This document shows positions 1-5,764 of a stretch of DNA of 12,402 nt, one piece after another. Source of the stretch: Acidobacteriota bacterium (lineage in GTDB: Bacteria > Acidobacteriota > Terriglobia > Terriglobales > Acidobacteriaceae). The position numbers were made by a program, and so were the translations under genes. The stretch spans positions 1-12,402 of the forward strand of contig JAEKKE010000344.1 of assembly GCA_019510535.1 (NCBI GenBank), given 5' to 3'. Within the stretch, counting starts at the first letter, position 1. The number at the start of each line of letters is the position of its first letter. The notes below the pieces were generated by a model. The model worked only from the letters and a program-made list of their open reading frames with translations. It was not told the origin of the DNA and did not search any database.

Positions 1-8
1 TGCCGCCT

Positions 9-344
9 GTGCCCTTGAAGATTGATACCGCTCCTGGTGCGTTGGAGGGAATCCTCATCATGCGTCTCTCCGGTTCGCTGACGCTGGGCGATCTGCCCAA
101 ACTGCAGGCCGCGGCAAAGGCGTCTACGGAGCCTCTGGTCGTTCTGGATATCTCTGGGGTACCGTACGTCGATTCGGCCGGGCTCGGCGCCATCATGAAC
201 TTCCATCTGGCAGCCCAGAAACAGGGGCGAAGGCTGGCCGTCGCGGCTCCGCAGCAGCGAATCGCAGCGTTGATGGAGCTCACCAAGGTGAACACAGTGT
301 TGAAGGTGTTTCCCACCGTCGCCGACGCCGAATCGACCCTGTAG
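9..344 (+). CDS. STAS-domain anti-sigma factor antagonist (SpoIIAA-like)
   Basis: The 111-residue protein is a single STAS domain, the fold of anti-anti-sigma factors that bind an HPK-type anti-sigma kinase and so free a sigma factor or other partner. The diagnostic segment is DISGVPYVDSAGLGAI at residues 47-62; Ser56 in DSAGLG matches the serine phosphorylated by partner kinases in SpoIIAA/RsbV. Length fits a stand-alone domain. The chosen start is a GTG eight bases from the window edge, with PLKID following. Upstream sequence is missing, so the true start could lie further left and no ribosome binding site can be judged. No kinase or PP2C phosphatase gene is visible to the right; partners may lie to the left or elsewhere. 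The TAG stop coincides with the left end of a palindromic repeat. The family is secure; the specific pathway is unknown. Confidence 0.85.
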   Translation: MPLKIDTAPGALEGILIMRLSGSLTLGDLPKLQAAAKASTEPLVVLDISGVPYVDSAGLGAIMNFHLAAQKQGRRLAVAAPQQRIAALMELTKVNTVLKVFPTVADAESTL

Positions 345-459
345 AGCATTTTCCCTGTGGGTGTAGAGTAGGGCTTCCGCATCTATGGGCGTTTTCCGCA
401 ATGAAAACGCCGCTGCGCTCTCCTTCCGGGATACCCAGCAACAGCGAAAAATGCTCTTA
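342..459 (+). repeat. Family A palindromic element, copy 1 (MITE-like)
   Basis: About 118 bp that recurs at 5401-5514 in the same orientation. The left end TAGAGCATTTTCCCTGT is inverted imperfectly at the right end (ACAGCGAAAAATGCTCTTA). A central hairpin has perfect 9-bp arms GGCGTTTTC (388-396) and GAAAACGCC (403-411). The core around it (379-414) is nearly identical between the two copies. The element begins on the TAG stop of the STAS gene. It is bounded by TA dinucleotides (342-343 and 458-459), consistent with insertion at TA by an IS630/mariner-type transposase acting in trans, though that is inference. No ORF inside looks like a gene. Confidence 0.8.
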
Positions 460-460
460 G

Positions 461-477
461 CTTAAGCCAGGCTTAAG
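461..477. other. Perfect dyad CTTAAGCC-A-GGCTTAAG
   Basis: An 8-bp perfect inverted repeat around a single base, just right of the family A element. A T-run follows at about 498-505, after unpaired sequence. The one-base loop and the 20-base gap to the T-run make it a poor intrinsic terminator, so an operator is as likely. Function is unknown. Confidence 0.35.
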
Positions 478-521
478 GCTTCAGACCCAAAACCGTCTTT
501 TTTTTCAAAAAGTTGCACTAT

Positions 522-623
522 GTGTGCTGTATGACAGACACGTATATGCAGAATCATTCACGATAGGGTCAGCACTTCGATATATACGCTGAAAATGCCA
601 AGGATAGGCATACCCAAGGTATG
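522..623 (+). promoter_or_regulatory. Leader of the Crp/Fnr gene with two dyads
   Basis: This AT-richer stretch upstream of the regulator holds an interrupted dyad GTGT(G)CTGT-at-gACAGACAC at about 522-540, a TATATA-rich segment at 580-586 that could serve as a -10, and a perfect dyad CATACC-CAA-GGTATG at 609-623. Crp/Fnr proteins bind two-fold symmetric sites and often autoregulate, so these are candidate operators. I could not find a convincing -35 at a normal spacing. The rest of the 345-661 gap shows no gene. Confidence 0.35.
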
Positions 624-661
624 GCATTCGTCGTGCTCTGTGTTGTGTAAGGAACCCCACG

Positions 662-1402
662 ATGAATGGACTGGAAACGACGGGGACCATGAATCAACGG
701 CCCCTGAACTGGATTTTGCTGCAACTCCCGGAAGCCACCTACGCCGCACTGCAACGGCATTTCACGCAAGTGGATTTACAGGTGGGTATGACACTTGCAG
801 AACCGGAGAAGCCGACGGAATTTGTGTATTTTCCGTTGAGCGGATTCGTCTCACTGAGCGTGCTTACTGAGTCGGGCGATTCGGTCGAGGTGGCTACGAT
901 CGGCCACGAAAGCCTGATCAATGTCGGTCCGCTGATCGATCAGCCTGTTGGGCCCCACCTGGCTACTGTCCGGGGAGAGGGGTCGGCTCTGCGTATCCGT
1001 TCCGCGGTGATGCGGGAGGAGGTGCGCCGCGATCCGGCGCTGCTCCATGCCGTCCATCAGGCGGCATACCTCAAGATGGTGCAGATGGGCCAGAACGTGG
1101 TCTGCAACCGCATCCACTCCGTCGAACAGCGCCTGGCGCGCTGGCTGCTGACAGCTTCTGACCGCATGCAATCGAGTTCGCTGCGGCTGACGCAGGAGTA
1201 TCTGTCACAGATGCTGGGTGCGCGCCGTTCGACCGTGACCATTGCGGCGGGCGATCTGCAACGAGCCGGACTGATGGAGTACACCCGCGGCAAGATCCGC
1301 ATCAAGGATCGCGCTGAGCTGGAGAAGGCCGCCTGCGAGTGCTATCACACGCTCCGTACGACGACGGAACGGTTTAGGCCGGCGGCTCTAAAGAAGGCTT
1401 AG
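662..1402 (+). CDS. Crp/Fnr family transcriptional regulator
   Basis: A 246-residue two-domain regulator. Residues about 20-135 have the cyclic-nucleotide-binding-like beta roll (FVYFPLSGFVSLSV at 54-67), followed by a long dimerisation helix and a Crp-type winged helix-turn-helix at about 175-215, with LTQEYLSQMLGARRSTVT at 176-193 as the reader helix region. The cAMP-contact signature of E. coli CRP is not recognisable, and there is no N-terminal cysteine cluster as in Fnr. The effector is therefore unknown, and cAMP binding should not be assumed. The start at 662 is supported by AAGGA at 649-653, eight bases upstream. A second in-frame ATG at 689 has a weaker site. It is monocistronic and converges on kdsD, with seven bases between the two stop codons. 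Confidence 0.88.
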   Translation: MNGLETTGTMNQRPLNWILLQLPEATYAALQRHFTQVDLQVGMTLAEPEKPTEFVYFPLSGFVSLSVLTESGDSVEVATIGHESLINVGPLIDQPVGPHLATVRGEGSALRIRSAVMREEVRRDPALLHAVHQAAYLKMVQMGQNVVCNRIHSVEQRLARWLLTASDRMQSSSLRLTQEYLSQMLGARRSTVTIAAGDLQRAGLMEYTRGKIRIKDRAELEKAACECYHTLRTTTERFRPAALKKA

Positions 1403-1413
1403 GGCGCTCCTAA
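1399..1413. other. Dyad spanning both convergent stop codons
   Basis: TTAGG-GCGCT-CCTAA is a 5-bp perfect inverted repeat. Its arms contain the TAG stop of the regulator (1400-1402) and, on the other strand, the TAG stop of kdsD (1410-1412). It has no T-tract and is too short to be called a terminator with confidence. No other terminator fits between these genes, so their transcripts probably overlap at the 3' ends. Confidence 0.35.
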
Positions 1414-2396
1414 ACCAGTTCCAGGCCCCAGAGGTCGTGAAGGTGTAGGACTCCCTGCAGGCGTTTGTCTTTGGTGACAACCACCAGCGAGGTAATCTTC
1501 CGTTCTTCCATCACGGCCAGGGCGGAGGACGCCAGGGCATCGGGAGCGATGGTCTGGGGCGCCGTGTTCATCACCTCTGCGGCGGTGCGGGAAAGTGCCT
1601 GTGCCTGCTCGCGTTCAAGCAAGCGGCGCAGATCTCCGTCCGAGATAATGCCGAGCAGCCTGCCGTCTTCCGCCACGGTAGTGATGCCCAGCCGCTTACG
1701 GCTCATCTCATGGATGACCTCCGGCATGGGGGTGGAGGGAGCGACGACCGGGATGGTGTCGCCTGCATGCATGAGCTGCGAGACCAGCCGTAGCCGTTTA
1801 CCCAGCTTGCCGCCGGGATGAAGCTGGGCGAAATCTTCGCTGCGGAATCCACGTAGCCGCGCAACCTCGATGGCGAGCGCATCTCCGAGTGCGAGCATCA
1901 CGGTGGTGGAGGCCGTCGGTGCAAGGTTCAACGTGCAGGCCTCGCGGGAGACGGAGCAGTCCAGAACAACATCGCTTGCCTGGGCGAGCGCCGACTGTGG
2001 TTCGCCAGTCATGGTGATGAGGGCATCCCCTAGCCGCTTCAGCAGCTCCAGCAGGCGCAGAATCTCTTCGGTCTGACCGGAGTAGGAGAGCGCTAGTACC
2101 AGGTCTCCGCGGGTAAGCATGCCGAGGTCGCCGTGGATGGCCTCCGCGGGATGCAGAAACTGTGCCGGGGTACCGGTGGAGTTCAGGGTTGCGGCGATCT
2201 TCTGCGCGATGAGTCCGCTCTTGCCCATGCCGGTGACCACGACGCGCTGACGATTGTTGGCACAGGCGGCCAGCCGCTGGGCGGCGTCGTGAAAGGCCTG
2301 GTGCATGGAGCCGTCCAGGCGCGCAGCCAGACTCTCCAGGGCGGCGGCTTCAATGCGCACCAGATCGGAAGGTGTGATGCTGTTTGCGGTTTCCAT
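1410..2396 (-). CDS. kdsD: Arabinose-5-phosphate isomerase (KdsD/KpsF family)
   Basis: Interconverts D-ribulose 5-phosphate and D-arabinose 5-phosphate, the first committed step toward Kdo for the LPS inner core; it is cytosolic. The protein is 328 residues, the same length as E. coli KdsD. It has an N-terminal SIS domain (about 35-180) with the sugar-phosphate loop VVTGMGKSGLIAQKIA (53-68), LHPAEAIHGDLGM (81-93) and SYSGQTEE (104-111), followed by LHPGGKLGKRL (192-202). Two CBS domains follow, at about 206-262 and 272-328. The ATG at 2396 lacks a good Shine-Dalgarno; TAGCAT lies 12 bases upstream and could be a -10 giving a very short leader. It is divergent from the thiol-redox operon. Other Kdo genes are not in the window, but lptE at the right edge serves the same LPS pathway. 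Confidence 0.93.
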   Translation of the reverse strand: METANSITPSDLVRIEAAALESLAARLDGSMHQAFHDAAQRLAACANNRQRVVVTGMGKSGLIAQKIAATLNSTGTPAQFLHPAEAIHGDLGMLTRGDLVLALSYSGQTEEILRLLELLKRLGDALITMTGEPQSALAQASDVVLDCSVSREACTLNLAPTASTTVMLALGDALAIEVARLRGFRSEDFAQLHPGGKLGKRLRLVSQLMHAGDTIPVVAPSTPMPEVIHEMSRKRLGITTVAEDGRLLGIISDGDLRRLLEREQAQALSRTAAEVMNTAPQTIAPDALASSALAVMEERKITSLVVVTKDKRLQGVLHLHDLWGLELV

Positions 2397-2408
2397 CAGT
2401 CCAACCAG

Positions 2409-2437
2409 ATGCTACACCGGGGGGGCATGACTGTGAG
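2409..2437 (-). promoter_or_regulatory. Candidate kdsD promoter
   Basis: Reading the minus strand, CTCACA (2432-2437) and TAGCAT (2409-2414) are separated by 17 bases. Each matches the sigma70 consensus at about four of six positions. A start site would fall 5-6 bases before the kdsD ATG. Weak on sequence alone. Confidence 0.35.
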
Positions 2438-2446
2438 CCGTGCCGG

Positions 2447-2465
2447 TACACTGGAGTGTAGGAGA
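2447..2465 (+). promoter_or_regulatory. Dyad TACACT-GG-AGTGTA and ribosome binding site of the tlpA-like gene
   Basis: A perfect 6-bp inverted repeat (2447-2460) runs directly into the Shine-Dalgarno AGGAGA (2460-2465), eight bases before the GTG start at 2474. The left arm TACACT also looks like a -10. The dyad could be an operator, or an RNA stem whose right arm touches the ribosome binding site. The Shine-Dalgarno itself is solid and fixes the GTG start. Confidence 0.45.
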
Positions 2466-2473
2466 CTTCAATC

Positions 2474-3109
2474 GTGAAGCGGAATCTGGCAGTACTCGGC
2501 GTCGTTGCGTTGCTGGTGGCGGCGCTGGTGTGGGCGGGGGTGCAGAACCTGCGCGCACGCCGTCTGGCGGCAGAGAAGGCAAAGCAAGCTCCGGAGCTTG
2601 CTCTGGTGAAAGAGGGAGCGGCGCCTCCCACGCCGTCTGTGAGCGCAGACAGCTTCGTAGGAGATCTGGATCTGCGGGGTAAACCTGCGCCGGCTTTCAC
2701 GCTCACCACGCTCGAGGGCAAGAAGGTCTCACTCAGCGATTACAAGGGCAAGCCGGTACTGGTGAACTTCTGGGCCACCTGGTGCGCTCCGTGCAAGCTG
2801 GAGATGCCCTGGTTCGAAGAGCTCCGCAAGAAGTATGCCGGTCAGGGATTCATCATTCTTGGCATCTCTGAAGATGAGGATGAGCCGAAGGAAGCGATTG
2901 CCAAAGCAGCAAACAAGCTGGGCGTGACCTATCCCATCCTGCTGACCGATCACAAAGCTGATAAGGCTTATGGCGACTTCGCGATCCTGCCCATGAGCTT
3001 TTACGTCGCCGGCAACGGCACCATCGTCGAGCAGTCGGCCGGGCTGGGAAGCAAGGACGACATCGAAACCAAGATCAAAAAGACCATTGCTGCAACAGGA
3101 GCCATGTAA
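2474..3109 (+). CDS. TlpA/ResA-like thiol:disulfide thioredoxin, membrane-anchored
   Basis: A 211-residue envelope thioredoxin. Residues about 5-22 form a hydrophobic N-terminal anchor after MKRN, placing the domain on the periplasmic side. A linker to about 60 is followed by the AhpC/TSA-TlpA fold: GKPAPAFTLTTLEGKKVSLSDYKG opening (split at 69-92), active site FWATWCAPCK (99-108) with Cys104 and Cys107, and the cis-proline loop ILPMSF with Pro173. Family members reduce periplasmic disulfides, often for cytochrome c maturation or a DsbD-like partner. The GTG start is supported by AGGAGA eight bases upstream. The next gene starts two bases after the TAA, so the pair is translationally coupled and probably one functional unit. 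The exact substrate cannot be told. Confidence 0.87.
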   Translation: MKRNLAVLGVVALLVAALVWAGVQNLRARRLAAEKAKQAPELALVKEGAAPPTPSVSADSFVGDLDLRGKPAPAFTLTTLEGKKVSLSDYKGKPVLVNFWATWCAPCKLEMPWFEELRKKYAGQGFIILGISEDEDEPKEAIAKAANKLGVTYPILLTDHKADKAYGDFAILPMSFYVAGNGTIVEQSAGLGSKDDIETKIKKTIAATGAM

Positions 3110-3111
3110 CG

Positions 3112-3588
3112 ATGAAGCGTCTGCTGAACCTGCTGGTTGTGCCTGTATTCGCTGCCGGACTCGCGTCCGCACAGATGAACGGCCCTGTGCCGAAGAGCTT
3201 TGTGAACTACGCCGCCGAGCCCGCTTCGATCGCGGCGAAGAAGCCCGCGGTGGTGGAACTGCACTTCAAGGTGCTCGACGGCTATCACATGAACTCGCAT
3301 ACACCGAAGAGCGAGCTTCTGATTCCTACGGTGCTGAAGCTGGAACCGGCGACCGGCGTGAAGCTGGGTGCGATCGACTATCCGGTGGGGCATGAGTACA
3401 GCTTCTCGTTCAATCCGCAGGAGAAGCTGGATGTGTACACCGGTGACGTGACGCTGAAGACGCATCTCACTGCGGCAGCGGCGGGAACGTATACGGTGAA
3501 GGGCGTGCTCAGCTATCAGGCCTGCGATAACGCTGCCTGCTATCCGCCGAAGAAGCTTCCGGTGGAGATTGAGGTCACTGCGAAGTAG
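3112..3588 (+). CDS. Secreted DsbD N-terminal-domain-like protein (thiol-disulfide interchange)
   Basis: A 158-residue protein with a signal peptide (MKRLLNLLVVPVFAAGLASA, likely cut after residue 20), followed by an immunoglobulin-like domain resembling the periplasmic alpha domain of DsbD. The key segment YQACDNAACYPPKK (135-148) carries Cys138 and Cys143 followed by YPP, as in DsbD-alpha. The cysteine spacing here is C-X4-C, whereas E. coli DsbD has C-X5-C. HFKVLDGYHMNSH at about 51-63 is also typical of this domain. The transmembrane electron-conducting part of DsbD is absent, so this is a stand-alone domain. It likely exchanges thiols with the thioredoxin encoded two bases upstream, and a CcdA- or DsbD-beta-like membrane partner would be needed from elsewhere. 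Start and coupling are clear. Confidence 0.83.
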   Translation: MKRLLNLLVVPVFAAGLASAQMNGPVPKSFVNYAAEPASIAAKKPAVVELHFKVLDGYHMNSHTPKSELLIPTVLKLEPATGVKLGAIDYPVGHEYSFSFNPQEKLDVYTGDVTLKTHLTAAAAGTYTVKGVLSYQACDNAACYPPKKLPVEIEVTAK

Positions 3589-3598
3589 AGGGTTGTTA

Positions 3599-3773
3599 GG
3601 TGGGAGCCGTGGGCTTCAGCCTACGGTCAAGCGATCTCAAAGAATTTGGGCTTTAGCCCTGGGTTTTTATACAAGCTACAGAAAAGGCCCAGGGCTAAAG
3701 CCCAAGTCCTAACACGCGTTTTAGTCAGCGGGCTGAAGCCCGCTGCTCCCACCCAGATCGTGCTTCGCACGAT
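3599..3773. repeat. Family B four-hairpin repeat, copy 1 (BIME-like)
   Basis: Outer inverted ends GGTGGGAGC (3599-3607) and GCTCCCACC (3745-3753) enclose three hairpins. HP1 is CCGTGGGC-TTCA-GCCTACGG (3607-3626). HP2 has perfect 18-bp arms TTGGGCTTTAGCCCTGGG (3646-3663) and its complement (3688-3705). HP3 is CAGCGGGC-TGAA-GCCCGCTG (3726-3745). A fourth hairpin, ATCGTGC-TTC-GCACGAT (3757-3773), follows. The same architecture recurs at 7547-7722. It lies between the convergent 3' ends of the dsbD-N-like gene and gltX, where it may act as a bidirectional terminator or mRNA 3'-end stabiliser; that role is inferred. Confidence 0.85.
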
Positions 3774-3801
3774 GCCGATAAAAAGCGAAGACACAAAGAA
3801 G

Positions 3802-3823
3802 AAGCCCGGCATATGCCGGGCTT
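3802..3823 (-). terminator. Intrinsic terminator of gltX
   Basis: A perfect 22-base palindrome (arms AAGCCCGGCAT and its complement) begins four bases after the gltX TAA. On the minus strand it is followed by TTCTTTGTGTC, a modest T-rich tail. Reading from the other strand, CTTTTCTTATTTCTT follows, so it may also stop transcripts arriving from the left. Confidence 0.75.
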
Positions 3824-3826
3824 TTC

Positions 3827-5326
3827 TTATTTCTTCGTATTGGCGGCTGCCTTCTTTTGGTTGTCCACGAAACGCCGGATGCGGTCGATGCTGCGGGCTT
3901 TGCCGAAGACCACCAGCGACTCCAGCAGCGGCGGCGACTGTGCGCTTCCGGTGAGGATGGCGCGCAGCAGCATGAAGGCTTCTTTGACCGACCACTCCTT
4001 GGCGGTCAGCAGGGCTCGCAGTGCTGCATCGATCGCATCCGTCGTCCAGTCCGTTCCTTCCAGCGCAGTAAGCATCTCCGCGGCGAAGGCGAGAGTCTCT
4101 TCCGGCGTGCGCTTCTTCGGAATCCACACATCGGCGGGCGGAGCGACGATGTCGCGGAAGAAGAAGTCGGTCAGGTCGCCCCACTGTCCCAGCGTCTCCA
4201 TACGCGTCTGCACCAGCGGCGCGATGGCTCGGATGTAGCTGTCGGAGAGGATTGTCTGCTTCAGCACAGCGACGAACTCTTCCTGCGGAAGGGCGCGGAG
4301 GTATTCGCCGTTCAGCCACTTGAGTTTCACCAGATCAAAGACCGGTCCGCCGAGCGAGATACGCTGGAACTCGAACCGCTCCACCATCTGAGCCACGGAG
4401 AAGATATCGACTTCCTTGGTGCTTCCGGCATTGGCGGCTTCGATTGGGTTGAGAGTCGGCATACCGCCGCCCATCAGGCCCAGGAAGTTGATCACGGCCT
4501 GCGGCAGGAAGCCGGACTCGCGGTAGTAGATCAGCGAAACCGGATTCTTGCGCTTGGAGATCTTCGACTTGTCGATATTGCGCAACAGCGGCATGTGCCA
4601 GAACTTCGGCCGTTCCCAGCCGAAGGAGGCATAGAGCAGCACATGCTTCGGCGTGGAGCTGATCCACTCCTCGGCGCGGATGACGTCCGTGATCTGCATC
4701 AGGTGGTCGTCAACGACGTTCGCCAGGTGGTAAGTGGGGAAACCATCAGACTTCAACAGGACCTGGTCGTCGACGTTGTTGTGGTCGATGACGATCTCGC
4801 CCCGCAGCTCATCGCGGAAGGTGGTGGAACCGTCTTCCGGCACAGCCATGCGGATGGTGAAGGGTTTGCCGGCGTCGATGTTCGCCTCGACCGTCTCCTT
4901 CGGCAGGTACTTGCAGGTGCGGTCGTACTTGGGCGCGACCTTGGCGGCCATTTGCGACTTGCGCTTGGCTTCCAGCTCCTCGGGGGTGCAGAAGCAGCGA
5001 TAGGCTGTGCCGTTTTTGAGCAGCGTCTGCACGTGCTCGCGATAGATCTCGGTGCGCTCCGACTGGCGGTAGGGGCCGTGGGGGCCGCCGACATCCGGAC
5101 CCTCATTCCAGTCCAGTCCCAGCCAGCGCAGCGAATCGAAGATCATCTGCTCGGAGGTAGGGACAAAACGGGTGCGGTCCGTGTCTTCAATGCGCAGGAT
5201 GAACTGTCCTCCGCGCTGGCGGGCAAAGATGTAGTTCAGCAGGCCGATGTAGGCAGTGCCGACGTGGGGATCGCCGGTGGGCGAAGGAGCAATACGGACG
5301 CGAGTAGGGCGGGCGGAATCAGTCAT
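3827..5326 (-). CDS. gltX: Glutamyl-tRNA synthetase
   Basis: Charges tRNA-Glu with glutamate using ATP (class Ib synthetase). It is 499 residues from the ATG at 5326. The HIGH-type signature is APSPTGDPHVGTAYIGLLNY (13-32) and the KMSKS-type loop is SKISKRK (254-260). RIEDTDRTR at 45-53 and the GFPTYHLANVVDDH stretch are characteristic. Cys111, Cys113 and Cys138 match the zinc-site region of GluRS. A reading frame opens six codons earlier with TTG at 5344 (prefix MVLISS), but family proteins begin close to the RVRIAPSPTG strand, so I prefer the ATG; neither has a strong Shine-Dalgarno. Upstream on the same strand lie a family A repeat and two small membrane-protein genes. A TAGAAT hexamer at 5351-5356 suggests its own promoter. 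Confidence 0.95.
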   Translation of the reverse strand: MTDSARPTRVRIAPSPTGDPHVGTAYIGLLNYIFARQRGGQFILRIEDTDRTRFVPTSEQMIFDSLRWLGLDWNEGPDVGGPHGPYRQSERTEIYREHVQTLLKNGTAYRCFCTPEELEAKRKSQMAAKVAPKYDRTCKYLPKETVEANIDAGKPFTIRMAVPEDGSTTFRDELRGEIVIDHNNVDDQVLLKSDGFPTYHLANVVDDHLMQITDVIRAEEWISSTPKHVLLYASFGWERPKFWHMPLLRNIDKSKISKRKNPVSLIYYRESGFLPQAVINFLGLMGGGMPTLNPIEAANAGSTKEVDIFSVAQMVERFEFQRISLGGPVFDLVKLKWLNGEYLRALPQEEFVAVLKQTILSDSYIRAIAPLVQTRMETLGQWGDLTDFFFRDIVAPPADVWIPKKRTPEETLAFAAEMLTALEGTDWTTDAIDAALRALLTAKEWSVKEAFMLLRAILTGSAQSPPLLESLVVFGKARSIDRIRRFVDNQKKAAANTKK

Positions 5327-5350
5327 GCTGGATATGAGAACCAATCTCTG

Positions 5351-5356
5351 ATTCTA
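5351..5356 (-). promoter_or_regulatory. Candidate gltX -10 hexamer
   Basis: TAGAAT on the minus strand, 24 bases before the ATG at 5326, matches the -10 consensus at five of six positions. No clear -35 was found at 16-18 bases. It lies between the family A element and gltX, so gltX could be transcribed independently of the small membrane-protein genes. Confidence 0.4.
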
Positions 5357-5400
5357 GCGGAGATTCTGCCCGGCTCTGGAATTGCTCAGGGAGCCGCCGC

Positions 5401-5514
5401 TAAAGCATTTCTCCTGTAGGTGTATTGCAGGGTTGTGCATCTATGGGCGTTTTCCTCAATGAAAACGCCGCTGCACACCCTCCCGGAATACCCAGCAACA
5501 GGAGAAATGCTTTA
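5401..5514 (+). repeat. Family A palindromic element, copy 2 (MITE-like)
   Basis: 114 bp with perfect 17-bp terminal inverted repeats: TAAAGCATTTCTCCTGT (5401-5417) and its exact complement (5498-5514). The central hairpin GGCGTTTTC/GAAAACGCC is at 5446-5454/5461-5469. Intermediate arms also pair with single-base bulges (AGGGT[T]GTGCA with TGCACACCCT). The element can fold almost end to end. TA dinucleotides bound it at 5401-5402 and 5513-5514. Its right terminus supplies the TAA stop of the 66-residue membrane-protein gene on the minus strand. Confidence 0.88.
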
Positions 5515-5712
5515 AAGCGACTCGACTTGAGGTCTGTTCTTACTAAAGGCAATGACGTAGAGAAGGATGAGGTTGACCAGCGGCACGAGCATGAGGATGC
5601 TGACCGGCGCAGGGAGACCTGTCTTCTTGAAGATCTGCCAGAAGGGAACGACAACCAAGGAAGCGAGGAAAAGCAGGACGATCAGATGCGTTGGAGTGAA
5701 GAGCTCACCCAT
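5512..5712 (-). CDS. Small membrane protein, PFWQIFKK type (66 aa)
   Basis: I do not recognise a characterised family; the two-helix PFWQIFKKxG layout recalls DUF5684-like small membrane proteins. The protein has a hydrophobic segment at about 8-24, the loop VPFWQIFKKTGLP (22-34) and a second hydrophobic segment at about 36-57 ending LYVIAFS. It is a paralog of the 96-residue protein encoded 52 bases upstream: 24 of 37 residues are identical across the shared loop and second helix. The ATG at 5712 is preceded by GGAGAAGAA about 8-15 bases upstream. The frame stays open far upstream, but that part is basic low-complexity sequence overlapping the neighbouring gene and is not plausible coding. 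The TAA stop is the end of the family A repeat. Function unknown. Confidence 0.72.
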   Translation of the reverse strand: MGELFTPTHLIVLLFLASLVVVPFWQIFKKTGLPAPVSILMLVPLVNLILLYVIAFSKNRPQVESL

Positions 5713-5764
5713 GTTCAATTCTTCTCCGTACGAATGTTGTGACGTTGGAAATCCAGGCTTTGAA

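Noticed and set aside
490..510. T-run as a terminator for the STAS gene
   Set aside because: Only a 4-bp AGAC/GTCT pair precedes the T-run and the stronger dyad at 461-477 is too far away. If termination occurs, the family A hairpin is at least as likely to be responsible.
3857..5419. 520-codon plus-strand open frame
   Set aside because: It lies antisense over gltX, whose catalytic motifs are complete. The predicted protein has no recognisable domain and its Val/Asp/Arg-rich composition is typical of a shadow frame in GC-rich DNA.
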